Source: Brevibacillus fortis
Lineage (GTDB): Bacteria > Bacillota > Bacilli > Brevibacillales > Brevibacillaceae
DNA: 64,000 nt
Direction of reading: 5' to 3'
Assembly (NCBI RefSeq): GCF_003013395.1
Contig: NZ_PXZM01000002.1
Location: forward strand, 60,071-124,070
Shown one piece after another: positions 1 through 8,408 of the stretch; position 1 is the stretch's first letter, and each line of letters opens with the position of its first letter. Made by a program: the position numbers and the translations under genes. The notes beneath the pieces are model-generated. The model saw only the letters and a program-made list of their open reading frames with translations. It searched no databases and was not told the DNA's origin.

Positions 1-204
1 AAGAAAAAAAGAGAGAACTTGGGGTTTTTGTCGAAACGCCATATTGTAATTCGACATTCGTCGACTTATTCGACACCCAATACTTCCAGTAAATTTTATC
101 CATAAAAATTTCCATATCGCTTCCAACATTTCGAAAAACACCGATTTAACAGCGTTTTCGTTTTGAAAAAACATTTTGCTTTTCAAGGAATTGTCAAAAT
201 CATG

Positions 205-300
205 TTGACACCTTTGGGAATGGCTGGTATGATTATCCCAACAGAAAATGTCGAATATTGACGATAAATGATGAGCGTTTAACAATAGCATCGACATATA
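205..300 (+). promoter_or_regulatory. abrB promoter with Spo0A-like boxes
   Basis: A sigma-A promoter is visible: -35 TTGACA at 205-210, a 17-base spacer and -10 TATGAT at 228-233. TGTCGAA, the core of the Spo0A box, occurs at 249-255 just downstream of the start point, and a near match (reverse strand, TGTCGAT) at 290-296. Further boxes lie upstream at 29-35 (+), 50-56 (-) and 69-75 (-). In B. subtilis Spo0A~P represses abrB by binding downstream of its promoter; the arrangement here suggests the same control. Bases 1-204 hold no gene I can support. Confidence 0.7.
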
Positions 301-325
301 CAGATTTTGGGAGGAGATTTTAACT

Positions 326-574
326 ATGATGAAATCAACCGGTATCGTTCGCAAAGTAGATGAATTGGGTCGTGTTGTTATTCCAATCGAATTGCGCCGC
401 ACTTTGGGTATCGCTGAGAAAGATGCTTTGGAAATCTATGTTGACGGAGAGCGCATCATCCTGAAAAAGTATGAGCCTGCATGTATTTTCTGTGGAAACG
501 CTGACAAAGTATCTCATTTTAAAGGTAAAATTGTATGCCAAGATTGCCTGACTGAAATGCCTGTTAAACGCTAA
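326..574 (+). CDS. abrB: Transition-state regulator AbrB
   Basis: 82-residue AbrB-family DNA-binding regulator that in Bacilli represses stationary-phase, sporulation, biofilm and antibiotic genes during growth. The N-terminal half carries the swapped-hairpin signature (STGIVRKVDELGRVVIPIEL), and the C-terminal half has a CIFCG...CQDC cysteine pair arrangement. The length is slightly below that of B. subtilis AbrB (about 94-96). The start is ATGATG; GGAGGAG at 310-316 is the ribosome site, and either ATG fits. Divergence from the neighbouring leftward operon and position beside rsmI/yazA/yabB match B. subtilis, so this is the true orthologue rather than the paralogue Abh. A terminator follows directly. 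Confidence 0.93.
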   Translation: MMKSTGIVRKVDELGRVVIPIELRRTLGIAEKDALEIYVDGERIILKKYEPACIFCGNADKVSHFKGKIVCQDCLTEMPVKR

Positions 575-596
575 CATCATATCATTACATAAACAT

Positions 597-625
597 GCCT
601 TCGTGAGGACAAGCCTCGCGAAGGC
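597..625 (+). terminator. abrB terminator
   Basis: Hairpin GCCTTCGtGAGG - acaag - CCTCgCGAAGGC, with a T-rich tail on the + strand (tatttgtttg). It also lies downstream of rsmI on the opposite strand and may serve both convergent genes. Confidence 0.75.
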
Positions 626-693
626 TATTTGTTTGCTATTTCTTCTGCAACAAGGCTCGGAAGAAAAACAACCTTGTCGCTCACTCATTGACT

Positions 694-1566
694 TCATTCG
701 CGATGATATTCGTTGTAAACATCTCGTTTGGATACGTTTCGATCATCGGCTGCTTGCTTGATGGCTTCCTTTTTCCCCATGCCTTGTGCGCAGTAATGAT
801 CCACATGCTCCACGATACTCAGCGATTGCCACCATGAATCATCGACTTCGGCTTCCAACGGCCCGGTGTTTCCTTCGACAATGACACAAAACTCACCGCG
901 CACCTCGCCGCTTCTGAGCCATTCCAACAGTTCGTCCAACGTCCCACGCACAAATTCCTCGTAGCGCTTTGTCAGCTCTCTTGCCAGGACAGCTCGCCGA
1001 TTCCCCCACACTTCCCGCATGGCAGCAAGCGTCTTTTCCACCCGATGGGGAGCTTCATAAAAAATCAGCGTTTCTGAATATCGCTTCAGTCGTTCCAGTT
1101 CTTCGCGTCTTTCTTTGTTTTCGCGTCCCATAAATCCGCAAAATACAAAGCGATCAGTAGGAAGACCGGAAGCGATCAAAGCTGTCAATGCCGCATTGGC
1201 GCCTGGAACAGGGATGACAGGGAATCCCGCTGCGGTCGCATCTCGTACCAGATCCGCACCCGGGTCGGAAATTGCCGGCAAGCCAGCGTCACTCACCAAG
1301 GCAATCTTCTTCCCTTCGGCTAGCCACTGCAACAACCCATTCCCACTTGCTTCCTTATTATGCTCGTGATAGCTGACTGTACGTTTTTCGATTTGAAAAT
1401 GATTCAGCAGCTTTCTCGTTTGGCGCGTATCTTCACACGCGATGACATCGACTTCACGCAACGTATTTAGACAGCGCACCGTGATATCATCGAGATTGCC
1501 GATGGGTGTAGCCACCAAATAAAGGACTCCTGCTTCTTCTGACGCAAAACTGCGTTGTACATTCAT
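694..1566 (-). CDS. rsmI: 16S rRNA (cytidine(1402)-2'-O)-methyltransferase
   Basis: 290 residues from the chosen ATG at 1566. RsmI methylates the ribose of C1402 in the 16S decoding centre using SAM. Tetrapyrrole-methylase fold motifs are clear: [11 protein letters not shown] near the N-terminus, [23 protein letters not shown] and [20 protein letters not shown]. The frame stays open upstream, but this ATG is preceded by GGAGGGG and overlaps the TGA of the upstream yazA by four bases (ATGA), the usual sign of translational coupling. Orthologue of B. subtilis yabC, in the same order (abrB, yabC, yazA, yabB). Confidence 0.95.
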   Translation of the reverse strand: MNVQRSFASEEAGVLYLVATPIGNLDDITVRCLNTLREVDVIACEDTRQTRKLLNHFQIEKRTVSYHEHNKEASGNGLLQWLAEGKKIALVSDAGLPAISDPGADLVRDATAAGFPVIPVPGANAALTALIASGLPTDRFVFCGFMGRENKERREELERLKRYSETLIFYEAPHRVEKTLAAMREVWGNRRAVLARELTKRYEEFVRGTLDELLEWLRSGEVRGEFCVIVEGNTGPLEAEVDDSWWQSLSIVEHVDHYCAQGMGKKEAIKQAADDRNVSKRDVYNEYHRE

Positions 1567-1838
1567 TCGGAGGCCCCTCCAATCAATTCTTCTTTTTTCT
1601 TTCGCGACAATCGTTTGATGCTCTCTTCGCGCTTGAGACCCCATGAACGGTCTGCTCCTTCTTCCCAATAAAGCAGCTCGACTGGCCCGCGACCTCTCGT
1701 ATACTTGGCACCCTTTCCTTCATTATGAGTAGCCAAGCGACGGACCAGTTCTGTCGTATATCCAGTGTAGAGTGTCCCATCTGCACAAGACAGGATGTAG
1801 ACATAGTGACTCTTACTCGAGGGAATCTCGTCTGCCAT
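1563..1838 (-). CDS. yazA: GIY-YIG nuclease-superfamily protein (YazA)
   Basis: 91 residues. Single GIY-YIG domain: [18 protein letters not shown] contains the paired Y-I/Y-T-G signature, followed by the conserved Arg helix ([20 protein letters not shown]) and a C-terminal Lys/Arg-rich helix. UvrC-N-terminal-like small nuclease family; the cellular substrate is unknown. I start at ATG 1838 (MADEIPSS) because AGGA lies eight bases before it; upstream in-frame ATGs lie further inside the upstream methyltransferase gene and would add a tail absent from the family. Overlaps yabB by 26 bases and rsmI by 4. Confidence 0.88.
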   Translation of the reverse strand: MADEIPSSKSHYVYILSCADGTLYTGYTTELVRRLATHNEGKGAKYTRGRGPVELLYWEEGADRSWGLKREESIKRLSRKKKEELIGGASE

Positions 1839-2580
1839 AATAGATTTCCTGTAGCTCTTCACAGTATTGCTCTCCATTTTCATATACAATCAGCGGTGGC
1901 TGAATTCTCAGCTCCGGCTTTCCACCCCTTATTCCCTCGATCAGAACCATATTCGGCTCTGCTTCCCTACGCGGATAAACCAGACGCATCCGTTTCGGCT
2001 CGATGCCGTATTGGCGCATAAGCGAAACGATGTCGATCAAACGTGTGGATCGATGCACGAGCGCCAACTTCCCGCCGTTTTTGAGCAACTGACTCCCCAC
2101 ACGAATGACATCCTCCAAAGACAGCATAATCTCATGCCGAGCGATCGCAAAGTGCTCGCTGATATTTTGCTCCCCGCTCGTCGCAGGCATATACGGCGGA
2201 TTGCATGTGATCAAATCGTACTTCCCATGCCCGAACAACGACACTGCATCCTTCACATCACCGTGATGCATCGTAATCCGTTCGTCCAAGCCGTTTAATA
2301 TAACATTGCGGCTCGCCATACTGAACAAACGCTCTTGAATTTCGATTCCATCAAAACTGGCCTCTGGCGTACGCGTGGTCATAATGAGCGGTATAGCTCC
2401 ATTGCCCGTGCACATATCCAATACTTTTCCGCGTTTTGGCACCGATGCGAATCGCGCCAAAAGAACCGCATCCATCGAGAAGCAAAACACTTCGTGGCTC
2501 TGGATTATTTTCATTTCATGTGTCAATAAATCATCGATGCGCTCTGTTTCATAAAGCGGCACGTTGGTGACAGGTTCCAT
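1813..2580 (-). CDS. yabB: tRNA1(Val) adenine(37)-N6 methyltransferase-like protein (YabB)
   Basis: 255 residues. Class I SAM-dependent methyltransferase of the TrmN6/YfiC group, which modifies A37 next to the anticodon. Visible motifs: motif [16 protein letters not shown] (about residues 50-65) for SAM binding and the N6-adenine catalytic tetrapeptide NPPY (CNPPYMPA) around residue 128. Start ATG 2580. First of a tight yabB-yazA-rsmI run with overlapping genes, so all three RNA- or nucleic-acid-acting proteins are probably co-translated. Substrate assignment comes from family knowledge, not from this sequence. Confidence 0.85.
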   Translation of the reverse strand: MEPVTNVPLYETERIDDLLTHEMKIIQSHEVFCFSMDAVLLARFASVPKRGKVLDMCTGNGAIPLIMTTRTPEASFDGIEIQERLFSMASRNVILNGLDERITMHHGDVKDAVSLFGHGKYDLITCNPPYMPATSGEQNISEHFAIARHEIMLSLEDVIRVGSQLLKNGGKLALVHRSTRLIDIVSLMRQYGIEPKRMRLVYPRREAEPNMVLIEGIRGGKPELRIQPPLIVYENGEQYCEELQEIYYGRRDSLE

Positions 2581-2627
2581 CTACGGCTCGTACTCCCTTT
2601 TGTTCTTGTCTTATTATTCATATCCGG

Positions 2628-2664
2628 AAAAAAGCGACCTGACACGTTGCCCAGGTCGCTTTTT
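2628..2664. terminator. Bidirectional terminator between yabA and yabB
   Basis: AAAAAGCGACCTG / CAGGTCGCTTTTT inverted repeat with a 10-base loop. A runs on one side and T runs on the other make it usable in both directions; on the minus strand it ends the yabA transcript. Confidence 0.8.
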
Positions 2665-2688
2665 CATGTGGTGCTGGTTACTCACCGC

Positions 2689-3060
2689 TTATTTTTGAGG
2701 GCCGCCGCTCAGGAATGAGAGACAGAACAGGCAATCCCCTTCTTTTCGCAGGCTGCCGAAATGCACATTACAAATATGAAATCCTTCCGCGTACAAACGG
2801 GCGAGGTTGTCATATCCTTCTCCGACCACTGCCTTTTTGGCTTTTTCCTTCGCGACAGGGCTTGTTCCCTTTTGTTTTGCTTGGGAGACGGTCTTTTTCC
2901 TGTCTAGTCGGTTGCGAAGGTGCTGGTTTTCAACGAGTAATTGGGCGTTTTCCTCCATCAAAACAACGATGACGTCTTTCAGTTCACCAATTTCTTTATA
3001 AAGGTCGCCAATACGTTCTTCAATGCTCGCCATCTTGACGAAGATTTCCCGTTTGTCCAC
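2689..3060 (-). CDS. yabA: Replication initiation control protein YabA
   Basis: 123 residues. YabA negatively controls replication initiation by bridging DnaA and the DnaN sliding clamp. The N-terminal half is a predicted leucine-zipper coiled coil ([20 protein letters not shown] and following heptads), a Lys-rich linker follows, and the C-terminus holds the zinc motif ([17 protein letters not shown]) ending in a short tail. Size and architecture match B. subtilis YabA (119). Lies between yaaT and yabB as in B. subtilis. Confidence 0.93.
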   Translation of the reverse strand: MDKREIFVKMASIEERIGDLYKEIGELKDVIVVLMEENAQLLVENQHLRNRLDRKKTVSQAKQKGTSPVAKEKAKKAVVGEGYDNLARLYAEGFHICNVHFGSLRKEGDCLFCLSFLSGGPQK

Positions 3061-3088
3061 TAGCTCACCTCTCCCCTACCCCCACGCT

Positions 3089-3904
3089 TTATTCAAAGGT
3101 GGGGAGACCTATCGCAATCTCATCCAATCCGAATTCAGTGACGCGTTTGTCGATTGAAAGCTCCACTTGGACAGATTGATCAAGTACGTTTACGGAAACG
3201 ACTCGTCCATTCCCCATCGGGGTGGTGACCACTTTGCCAACGTCTGGCATCTCTTCCTTCGAGCTTTCATAGTTGTCGTTCTCGTATTTTAAACAGCACA
3301 TCAACCGGCCACACAGACCGGAGATTTTAGCTGGATTCAACGAAAGATTTTGGTCCTTGGCCATTTTGATCGAGACAGGCTCGAAATCGCCGAGGAACGT
3401 CGAACAGCAAAGCAACCTACCACAAGGCCCGATCCCGCCGAGCATTTTGGCTTCGTCACGCACACCGATCTGGCGAAGCTCAATCCGGGTACGGAATACA
3501 GAGGCGAGGTCTTTTACCAGCTCACGGAAATCAACCCGGCCGTCAGCAGTAAAATAAAAGATAATCTTGTTGCGGTCAAACGTGTATTCCACATCGACTA
3601 GCTTCATGTCGAGCTTGTGCTCTTTGATCTTCGTCTGACAAACAGCAAAAGCATTCTTGGCGGCTTGCTTGTTTTCATCCACCTGTTTTGCATCTCGCTC
3701 ATCTGCCATTCGAATGACCTTTTTCAGCGGCAATACGACATCAGACTCAGCCACTTCTTTTTTGCCAATGACGACTTTGCCAAATTCGACCCCTCGCGCC
3801 GTTTCAACGATGACGGTGCAGTCTTGCTCAATCGGCAGTCGGTCAGGGTCGAAGTAATATATTTTGCCCGCTTTCTTAAAGCGGACCCCAACAACCTCGT
3901 ACAA
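3089..3904 (-). CDS. ricT: PSP1-domain protein RicT/YaaT
   Basis: 271 residues. Member of the YlbF-YmcA-YaaT complex (RicA/F/T), which binds Fe-S clusters, stimulates Y-complex-dependent RNase Y processing and promotes Spo0A phosphorylation, competence and biofilm formation in B. subtilis. The PSP1 domain is seen in the C-terminal two thirds, with both cysteine clusters (GPCGRLLCC and GLCGRLMCC) about 40 residues apart. Stop is three bases from the start of yabA's upstream leader; start 3904 lies three bases from the holB stop, so holB-ricT are cotranscribed. Confidence 0.93.
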   Translation of the reverse strand: MYEVVGVRFKKAGKIYYFDPDRLPIEQDCTVIVETARGVEFGKVVIGKKEVAESDVVLPLKKVIRMADERDAKQVDENKQAAKNAFAVCQTKIKEHKLDMKLVDVEYTFDRNKIIFYFTADGRVDFRELVKDLASVFRTRIELRQIGVRDEAKMLGGIGPCGRLLCCSTFLGDFEPVSIKMAKDQNLSLNPAKISGLCGRLMCCLKYENDNYESSKEEMPDVGKVVTTPMGNGRVVSVNVLDQSVQVELSIDKRVTEFGLDEIAIGLPTFE

Positions 3905-3907
3905 GGG

Positions 3908-4888
3908 TTATCCCTCCTGGAATTGAAGAACCAACCGCTCAAGAGCCAACTGTGCGTTGGCATTTCGCTCTATCCGATTTTTCGTCTCCATGACCAAATC
4001 TATCCCACGCAAGAGCTCAGCTTTTGTCCATACCAGTGCTTGTCCTTGCAGCACATCCTGTTGGTCGCTGTTAATGAGATGGGCATGCCTGCCTACTTGC
4101 AAATACAGGATATCGCGCAGCCAAAGGATGAGCAAATCTAAAAAGAGGGGTAGTTCCTCTTTACTTTTGTCGCTCTTTTGCAACATATCATGGATCGTTA
4201 AGAGTGCAGATGAATTGCGCTGTTTGCACTCCTGCACCAATTGTATCACTAGATTTCTTAGCTGTGCAAACGATTCTGATTGGCTGAGTGTCATGGCTTC
4301 TTCCACATTTGTCGTAATGTGGGAAGCAACCTGCGCCATTCCCGCCAAAACGCCCTCTGCACGCAACTTTTCCGCAATCGATTCTGCAGAAAGTGGGGAA
4401 AATTGAACGATTTGGCATCGAGATAAAATCGTGGGAAGAATCGCATGGCTGTGCTCTGTCAAAAGCAGTGCCAGTACACCTGCTGGCGGTTCCTCCAGAA
4501 ACTTGAGCAGACTGTTGGCAGCCTGTGTCGTCATTTTATCGACGTGCTCGATGATATATACCTTGCGTGCCGACTCGACGGCGCGCATCGCCATTTCTTT
4601 TTGCAGCGCACGGATCTGGTCGATTTTAATAGAAGCTCCATCAGGCGTAATAAACAACACATCCGGGTGATTGCCACCCTCTATGCGCCTGCATGTAACA
4701 CAGGCCCCGCAGGCGTCTGCCTCCCTTTCCGGACAAAAAAGGGACTTCGCCAGATGCAGGGCCATCTGCTTTTTGCCTGAACCTTTGGGACCCGCCAATA
4801 AGTAGGCGTGTGCCAGTCGTTCGTTGCGCAAACTATGATACAGCAGTTCTTGTGCTCGTGGCTGCTGAGAAAAACGGGTCCATGTCAT
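3908..4888 (-). CDS. holB: DNA polymerase III delta' subunit
   Basis: 326 residues. Clamp-loader subunit homologous to DnaX. N-terminal AAA+ domain with the Walker A-like loop GPKGSGKKQMA (residues ~34-44), four zinc cysteines (C-x8-C-x2-C-x2-C, CPEREADACGACVTC) and the sensor region PTILSRCQIV. Both delta' and DnaX zinc modules are present in this window. Start ATG 4888; sixteen bases separate it from the yaaR stop. Same place as in B. subtilis (yaaR-holB-yaaT). Confidence 0.93.
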   Translation of the reverse strand: MTWTRFSQQPRAQELLYHSLRNERLAHAYLLAGPKGSGKKQMALHLAKSLFCPEREADACGACVTCRRIEGGNHPDVLFITPDGASIKIDQIRALQKEMAMRAVESARKVYIIEHVDKMTTQAANSLLKFLEEPPAGVLALLLTEHSHAILPTILSRCQIVQFSPLSAESIAEKLRAEGVLAGMAQVASHITTNVEEAMTLSQSESFAQLRNLVIQLVQECKQRNSSALLTIHDMLQKSDKSKEELPLFLDLLILWLRDILYLQVGRHAHLINSDQQDVLQGQALVWTKAELLRGIDLVMETKNRIERNANAQLALERLVLQFQEG

Positions 4889-4904
4889 GATGGTTTCACA
4901 CCCA

Positions 4905-5351
4905 CTAAAAATACAAATTGATCAACATGCCGCGGATTTCGCCAATCCTGGCTAACAAATCAATCGTTGGTGCCTGCTCGCTCAAGAGCTCATCTGTTAG
5001 TTTGAGCAGCTCTGCATCGACCTCTTTGACGATTTTGTACAGCCTGCTGCGGCCACGCCGATTCATTCCTCGTCTGTCGTCTAAGGCAATACCGAACTTC
5101 ACAGCCTCTTCCATGAACTGCTTGACGAGATTTTTATAAGCATAGAAGTCGCGAACGGCGCGTGAACGAGCAAGAATCTGTCCCTGCCTGTCTATGTCAG
5201 TCAGTAGCCGAGTAAGCTTCTCCTGAGACATACGTTCGTCTTCTCCTTGAATCATCGTGCCAAAATTCAGCTTTTCCAGTTGAGGATTCTTGCGTGAATC
5301 CGTCGTTTTGATCAAGTCCAGTTTAGGCCGTAACCCATCACTGATTTTCAT
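4905..5351 (-). CDS. yaaR: YaaR family protein (DUF327)
   Basis: 148 residues, predicted mostly helical and cytosolic. Matches the DUF327/YaaR family in size, in its run GIALDDRRGMNRRGRSRLYK and in its C-terminus of leucine-rich helices. Function is unknown; its fixed location between darA and holB is the main evidence. No signal peptide or membrane segment. Confidence 0.85.
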   Translation of the reverse strand: MKISDGLRPKLDLIKTTDSRKNPQLEKLNFGTMIQGEDERMSQEKLTRLLTDIDRQGQILARSRAVRDFYAYKNLVKQFMEEAVKFGIALDDRRGMNRRGRSRLYKIVKEVDAELLKLTDELLSEQAPTIDLLARIGEIRGMLINLYF

Positions 5352-5444
5352 ATCGCCACCTCCGTCGCCCGATCCAATACAGGGTTTATCCCCCGTGAGA
5401 TCAAGTATATACGAAAGTTACGAAAAAAGAGAGAAGGAACCACT

Positions 5445-5774
5445 TTAAAATGAGTGGAACTCTCCGACATCCAATACGAAAACTGCCGCACCACCCACCT
5501 GTACTTCCAGCGGATATGGCATGAACGAGTCTACAGCATTACTGAGTGGAGAGACGGGAGTGACCATTTGTTTGCGGGATTTGCAATTATGCGCAATGAT
5601 GTCGATTACTTCCGGCACGCTTTCGTCAGACGTACCGATCAAAAAAGTTGTGTTACCGGCGCGTAAAAAGCTACCCGTACTAGCCAGCTTCGTAGCACGA
5701 AAACCTTTTTTCACCAGTTGTTGAGACAGACGACCACTATCTTTATCTTGGACGACCGCAACTACCATTTTCAT
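5445..5774 (-). CDS. darA: Cyclic-di-AMP receptor DarA (PII-like, YaaQ)
   Basis: 109 residues. PII-like trimeric protein that binds c-di-AMP. The opening MKMVVAVVQDKDSGRLSQQL, the GFRATKLASTGSFLRAGNTT segment and the FLIGT stretch are the family's ligand-binding framework; length equals B. subtilis DarA. Downstream partner of the signal is not known. Followed by yaaR after 93 bases and preceded by tmk in the usual order. Confidence 0.93.
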   Translation of the reverse strand: MKMVVAVVQDKDSGRLSQQLVKKGFRATKLASTGSFLRAGNTTFLIGTSDESVPEVIDIIAHNCKSRKQMVTPVSPLSNAVDSFMPYPLEVQVGGAAVFVLDVGEFHSF

Positions 5775-5906
5775 CGGCTATCACCCTTTCTCCCATGATC
5801 AATTCCCACTTTGATTTCTTCATTGTATGAAAAATACGTAGGCTTGGTACGATATTTTGCTTAGACATATTATACAGCATGTACATCATCCTGCGGTACT
5901 GGGAAC

Positions 5907-6548
5907 CTATAATCGATCAAGCAGTGCCTGTAATGCAGATTGATAGACCTGTTCCATCGGCAGTTCGGCATCAATCACGACAAAGCGCTCTGGGTCGCGC
6001 TCCATTACCAGCTGATACCCTTCCCGAACAAGCTCATGGAAGCGCATCCCTTCCAGATCGAGACGATTCACTTCGCGCCCACGGGAGGCATTAATCCGCG
6101 CCAATCCAATTTCGGGCCGTACATCAAAGAACAAGGTCAATTCCGGCATGCAATCACCGACAGCAAATCGGTTAATCTGGTAGACTGCTTCAATGCCCAA
6201 TCCCCGCGCATGTCCTTGATAGGCTAGACTACTGTCAATAAAACGGTCGCACAGTACCAGCTTACCCTCTGCCAAAGAAGGTAACACCTTTTCCGCCAAA
6301 TGTTGCCCACGTGCTGCTGCATACAAGAGAGCCTCTGTTCTTTCATCCATCTGCGTGTGGGCCGGATTCAAAATAATTTCCCGAATTTTTTCCGCGATAT
6401 CAATTCCACCGGGCTCACGAGTCAAAAGCACATCGACTCCCCGCGCTTTCAGTTCTTCGTACAGCTTGGCGATGACGGTGGACTTCCCAGCCCCTTCTCC
6501 GCCTTCTATTGTAATAAATCGGCCTTTCTTTCCTGTTGCCACTTCCAT
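5907..6548 (-). CDS. tmk: Thymidylate kinase
   Basis: 213 residues. Phosphorylates dTMP to dTDP. P-loop [10 protein letters not shown] near residue 15, the [18 protein letters not shown] dTMP/DRY-type motif in the middle, and the LID region with Arg residues ([14 protein letters not shown]). Start ATG 6548 follows a GGGAGGAGT ribosome site. Located between the yaaO-like decarboxylase and darA. Confidence 0.95.
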   Translation of the reverse strand: MEVATGKKGRFITIEGGEGAGKSTVIAKLYEELKARGVDVLLTREPGGIDIAEKIREIILNPAHTQMDERTEALLYAAARGQHLAEKVLPSLAEGKLVLCDRFIDSSLAYQGHARGLGIEAVYQINRFAVGDCMPELTLFFDVRPEIGLARINASRGREVNRLDLEGMRFHELVREGYQLVMERDPERFVVIDAELPMEQVYQSALQALLDRL

Positions 6549-6587
6549 ACTCCTCCCACCCCTGTTATAGCAGGCCAGTTGCTTAGA

Positions 6588-8072
6588 TTATCGTAAAACC
6601 TGTATCGTTTGTAGCTGGTCGTCCTGTACACCATGGAATCGCGTTTGTCCTCTCGCCAATTCCTTCAGCATCGCCAGACTTTCTTCATCGATCCGCTCGC
6701 CTGGTACCAGCACTGGAATCCCTGGCGGATAAGGAATCACCATCTCTGCCACAATTCGCCCCAGAGCGTGATCCAAAAGAATCGACTCCCTCGGGCAGTC
6801 AACGGCTTCATGCATCGGCAGTGCCTGCTCGCGCAAATAATGGGAAGACACGACTCCCGTCAAAAAAATGCGCTCCTCCCCCGGTTCTACTTGTGGCGCC
6901 ATCGATTCAAGCAGTCTCCACAAAGCATCCAAGTCACGGGAGGAAGTTCCTGTCGAGGCTGCGAGAAGTACATGAGAGTCATCCGCCAGTTCCGAGAAAA
7001 TACCGTGCTTTTCCATCCGTTTCTGCAACTCAAATCCACTGAACCTGGCCGTTCGCAAATGGAAAAACAGCTTCAACGGGTCAAGCGTAGTGTATACGCT
7101 GTTCGTGGACAGTCGCGGCCAATCCAGCCACTCCAATCGATCGAGTCGCTCCCGAAACTTGTCCAAAAGCGGCAACAACCTGTTCCACTCTTCGGTCGCC
7201 TCCAATGCCAGATGACGTCTAGCTACATCGAGTGATGCCATCAGCACATACGATGGACTGGAAGACTGAAGCATAGCGAGATGACGGAACAACCGTTCAC
7301 GATCAATCCGTTCCCCCTGAATATGCAACATCGAGGACATCGTCATCGCCGTTCCCATTTTGTGTGTCGATTGGACCGAAGCATCTGCACCTTCCTGCAT
7401 AGCAGAACGCGGAAATGCAGGATGGAACCCGTAGTGGGCACCATGAGCTTCGTCTATCAAAAGCGGTACGTCAAACCGATGGACGGTAGCCGCCATTTTC
7501 GCCAAATCGATACCCATTCCATAATAAGTAGGATTCGTCAAAAAAACTGCCTTGGCCTCGGGGTGTGCAAGCAGCGCACGCTCTACATCTTCGCGCCTTA
7601 CGCCCGCAGCGACTCCTGTTGCCAGATCGACAGCAGGTACTAAAAAGATCGGGGTTGCTCTCGCCATCATAATGCCGTTGAATACAGACTTATGGCAATT
7701 GCGCTGTACGAGAATCTTGTCGCCCGGCCGACATACCGTCATGATGAGGGCGATATTTCCTACTGTACTTCCTCCGATCAAAAACTTGGTCTGTTCCGAA
7801 TAGAAGGCTTGTGCTGCCAAAGCCTGCGCTTCTGCAATGACACCTTGTGGCTGATGCAGGTCATCCGTCCCGCTAATTTCCGTTACATCCAGCTCCAATA
7901 TGTCTTGAAAGCGATTTTTGGCATGGTTGTCAAAGCTATGGCCCATTTTATGTCCTGGCACATGAAACGGATGCGGCCGATGCTTGGCGTGCCGTTCAAG
8001 CTGTTCATAAAGGGGCGCACGCTTTTGTCGCTCCCGAAATTCAACATCTCTCTCCAACACGACGCGACTCAC
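6588..8072 (-). CDS. yaaO: Orn/Lys/Arg decarboxylase-family PLP enzyme (YaaO-like)
   Basis: 494 residues. Fold-type I PLP decarboxylase of the Orn/Lys/Arg group. The PLP-binding lysine is in SVQSTHKMGTAMTMSS, preceded by the DEAHGAHYG aspartate-histidine motif; the C-terminal decarboxylase domain (PYPPGIPVLVPGERI) is complete. Substrate (Arg, Lys or Orn) cannot be told from sequence. Overlap and order with tmk are as in B. subtilis. Length is close to YaaO (480). Confidence 0.88.
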   Translation of the reverse strand: MSRVVLERDVEFRERQKRAPLYEQLERHAKHRPHPFHVPGHKMGHSFDNHAKNRFQDILELDVTEISGTDDLHQPQGVIAEAQALAAQAFYSEQTKFLIGGSTVGNIALIMTVCRPGDKILVQRNCHKSVFNGIMMARATPIFLVPAVDLATGVAAGVRREDVERALLAHPEAKAVFLTNPTYYGMGIDLAKMAATVHRFDVPLLIDEAHGAHYGFHPAFPRSAMQEGADASVQSTHKMGTAMTMSSMLHIQGERIDRERLFRHLAMLQSSSPSYVLMASLDVARRHLALEATEEWNRLLPLLDKFRERLDRLEWLDWPRLSTNSVYTTLDPLKLFFHLRTARFSGFELQKRMEKHGIFSELADDSHVLLAASTGTSSRDLDALWRLLESMAPQVEPGEERIFLTGVVSSHYLREQALPMHEAVDCPRESILLDHALGRIVAEMVIPYPPGIPVLVPGERIDEESLAMLKELARGQTRFHGVQDDQLQTIQVLR

Positions 8073-8127
8073 GTCCTTTATTTTTATTCCCCTATTTTAG
8101 CATGATTTGGACACGCATGAGTCCAGC

Positions 8128-8157
8128 AAAAAAAAGACACCGGAATGCACCGATGCC
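8128..8157 (-). terminator. gin (csfB) terminator
   Basis: On the minus strand GGCATCGG - tgcatt - CCGGTGTC forms an eight-pair stem with two G-U pairs, followed by eight T residues. Confidence 0.65.
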
Positions 8158-8165
8158 TTCTTTCT

Positions 8166-8348
8166 TCACGCATCTTTTCGCAACCAAATGCGTCTCATCT
8201 GATGAATAAAAAACGGATACTTTTCATCCTGTACATCGGTATTGACCATTTCCTGTTCGCACCGCTGACAGATAAACTGCTCACAAATGGCGATTCCGTC
8301 ATTCTGCTCCTGTTCACAGACGATACATCGCTGAGCAACTTTTTCCAT
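8166..8348 (-). CDS. csfB: Sigma-G inhibitor Gin (CsfB)
   Basis: 60 residues. Gin is a forespore zinc protein that holds sigma-G inactive until engulfment and also affects sigma-E. Two CxxC knuckles are visible (CIVC at 8-11 and CQRC at 27-30), with an extra Cys at 22, then an aromatic/basic tail (YPFFIHQMRRIWL) typical of the family. I choose ATG 8348 (MEKVAQR) by alignment with known Gin; an in-frame ATG at 8387 would add 13 residues. Presence confirms a sporulating host. Confidence 0.88.
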   Translation of the reverse strand: MEKVAQRCIVCEQEQNDGIAICEQFICQRCEQEMVNTDVQDEKYPFFIHQMRRIWLRKDA

Positions 8349-8408
8349 AGTGAAAACGCCTGCCCTTTTTCTCAATATACCAACCATTATACCCCATTAT
8401 AATCAGCA

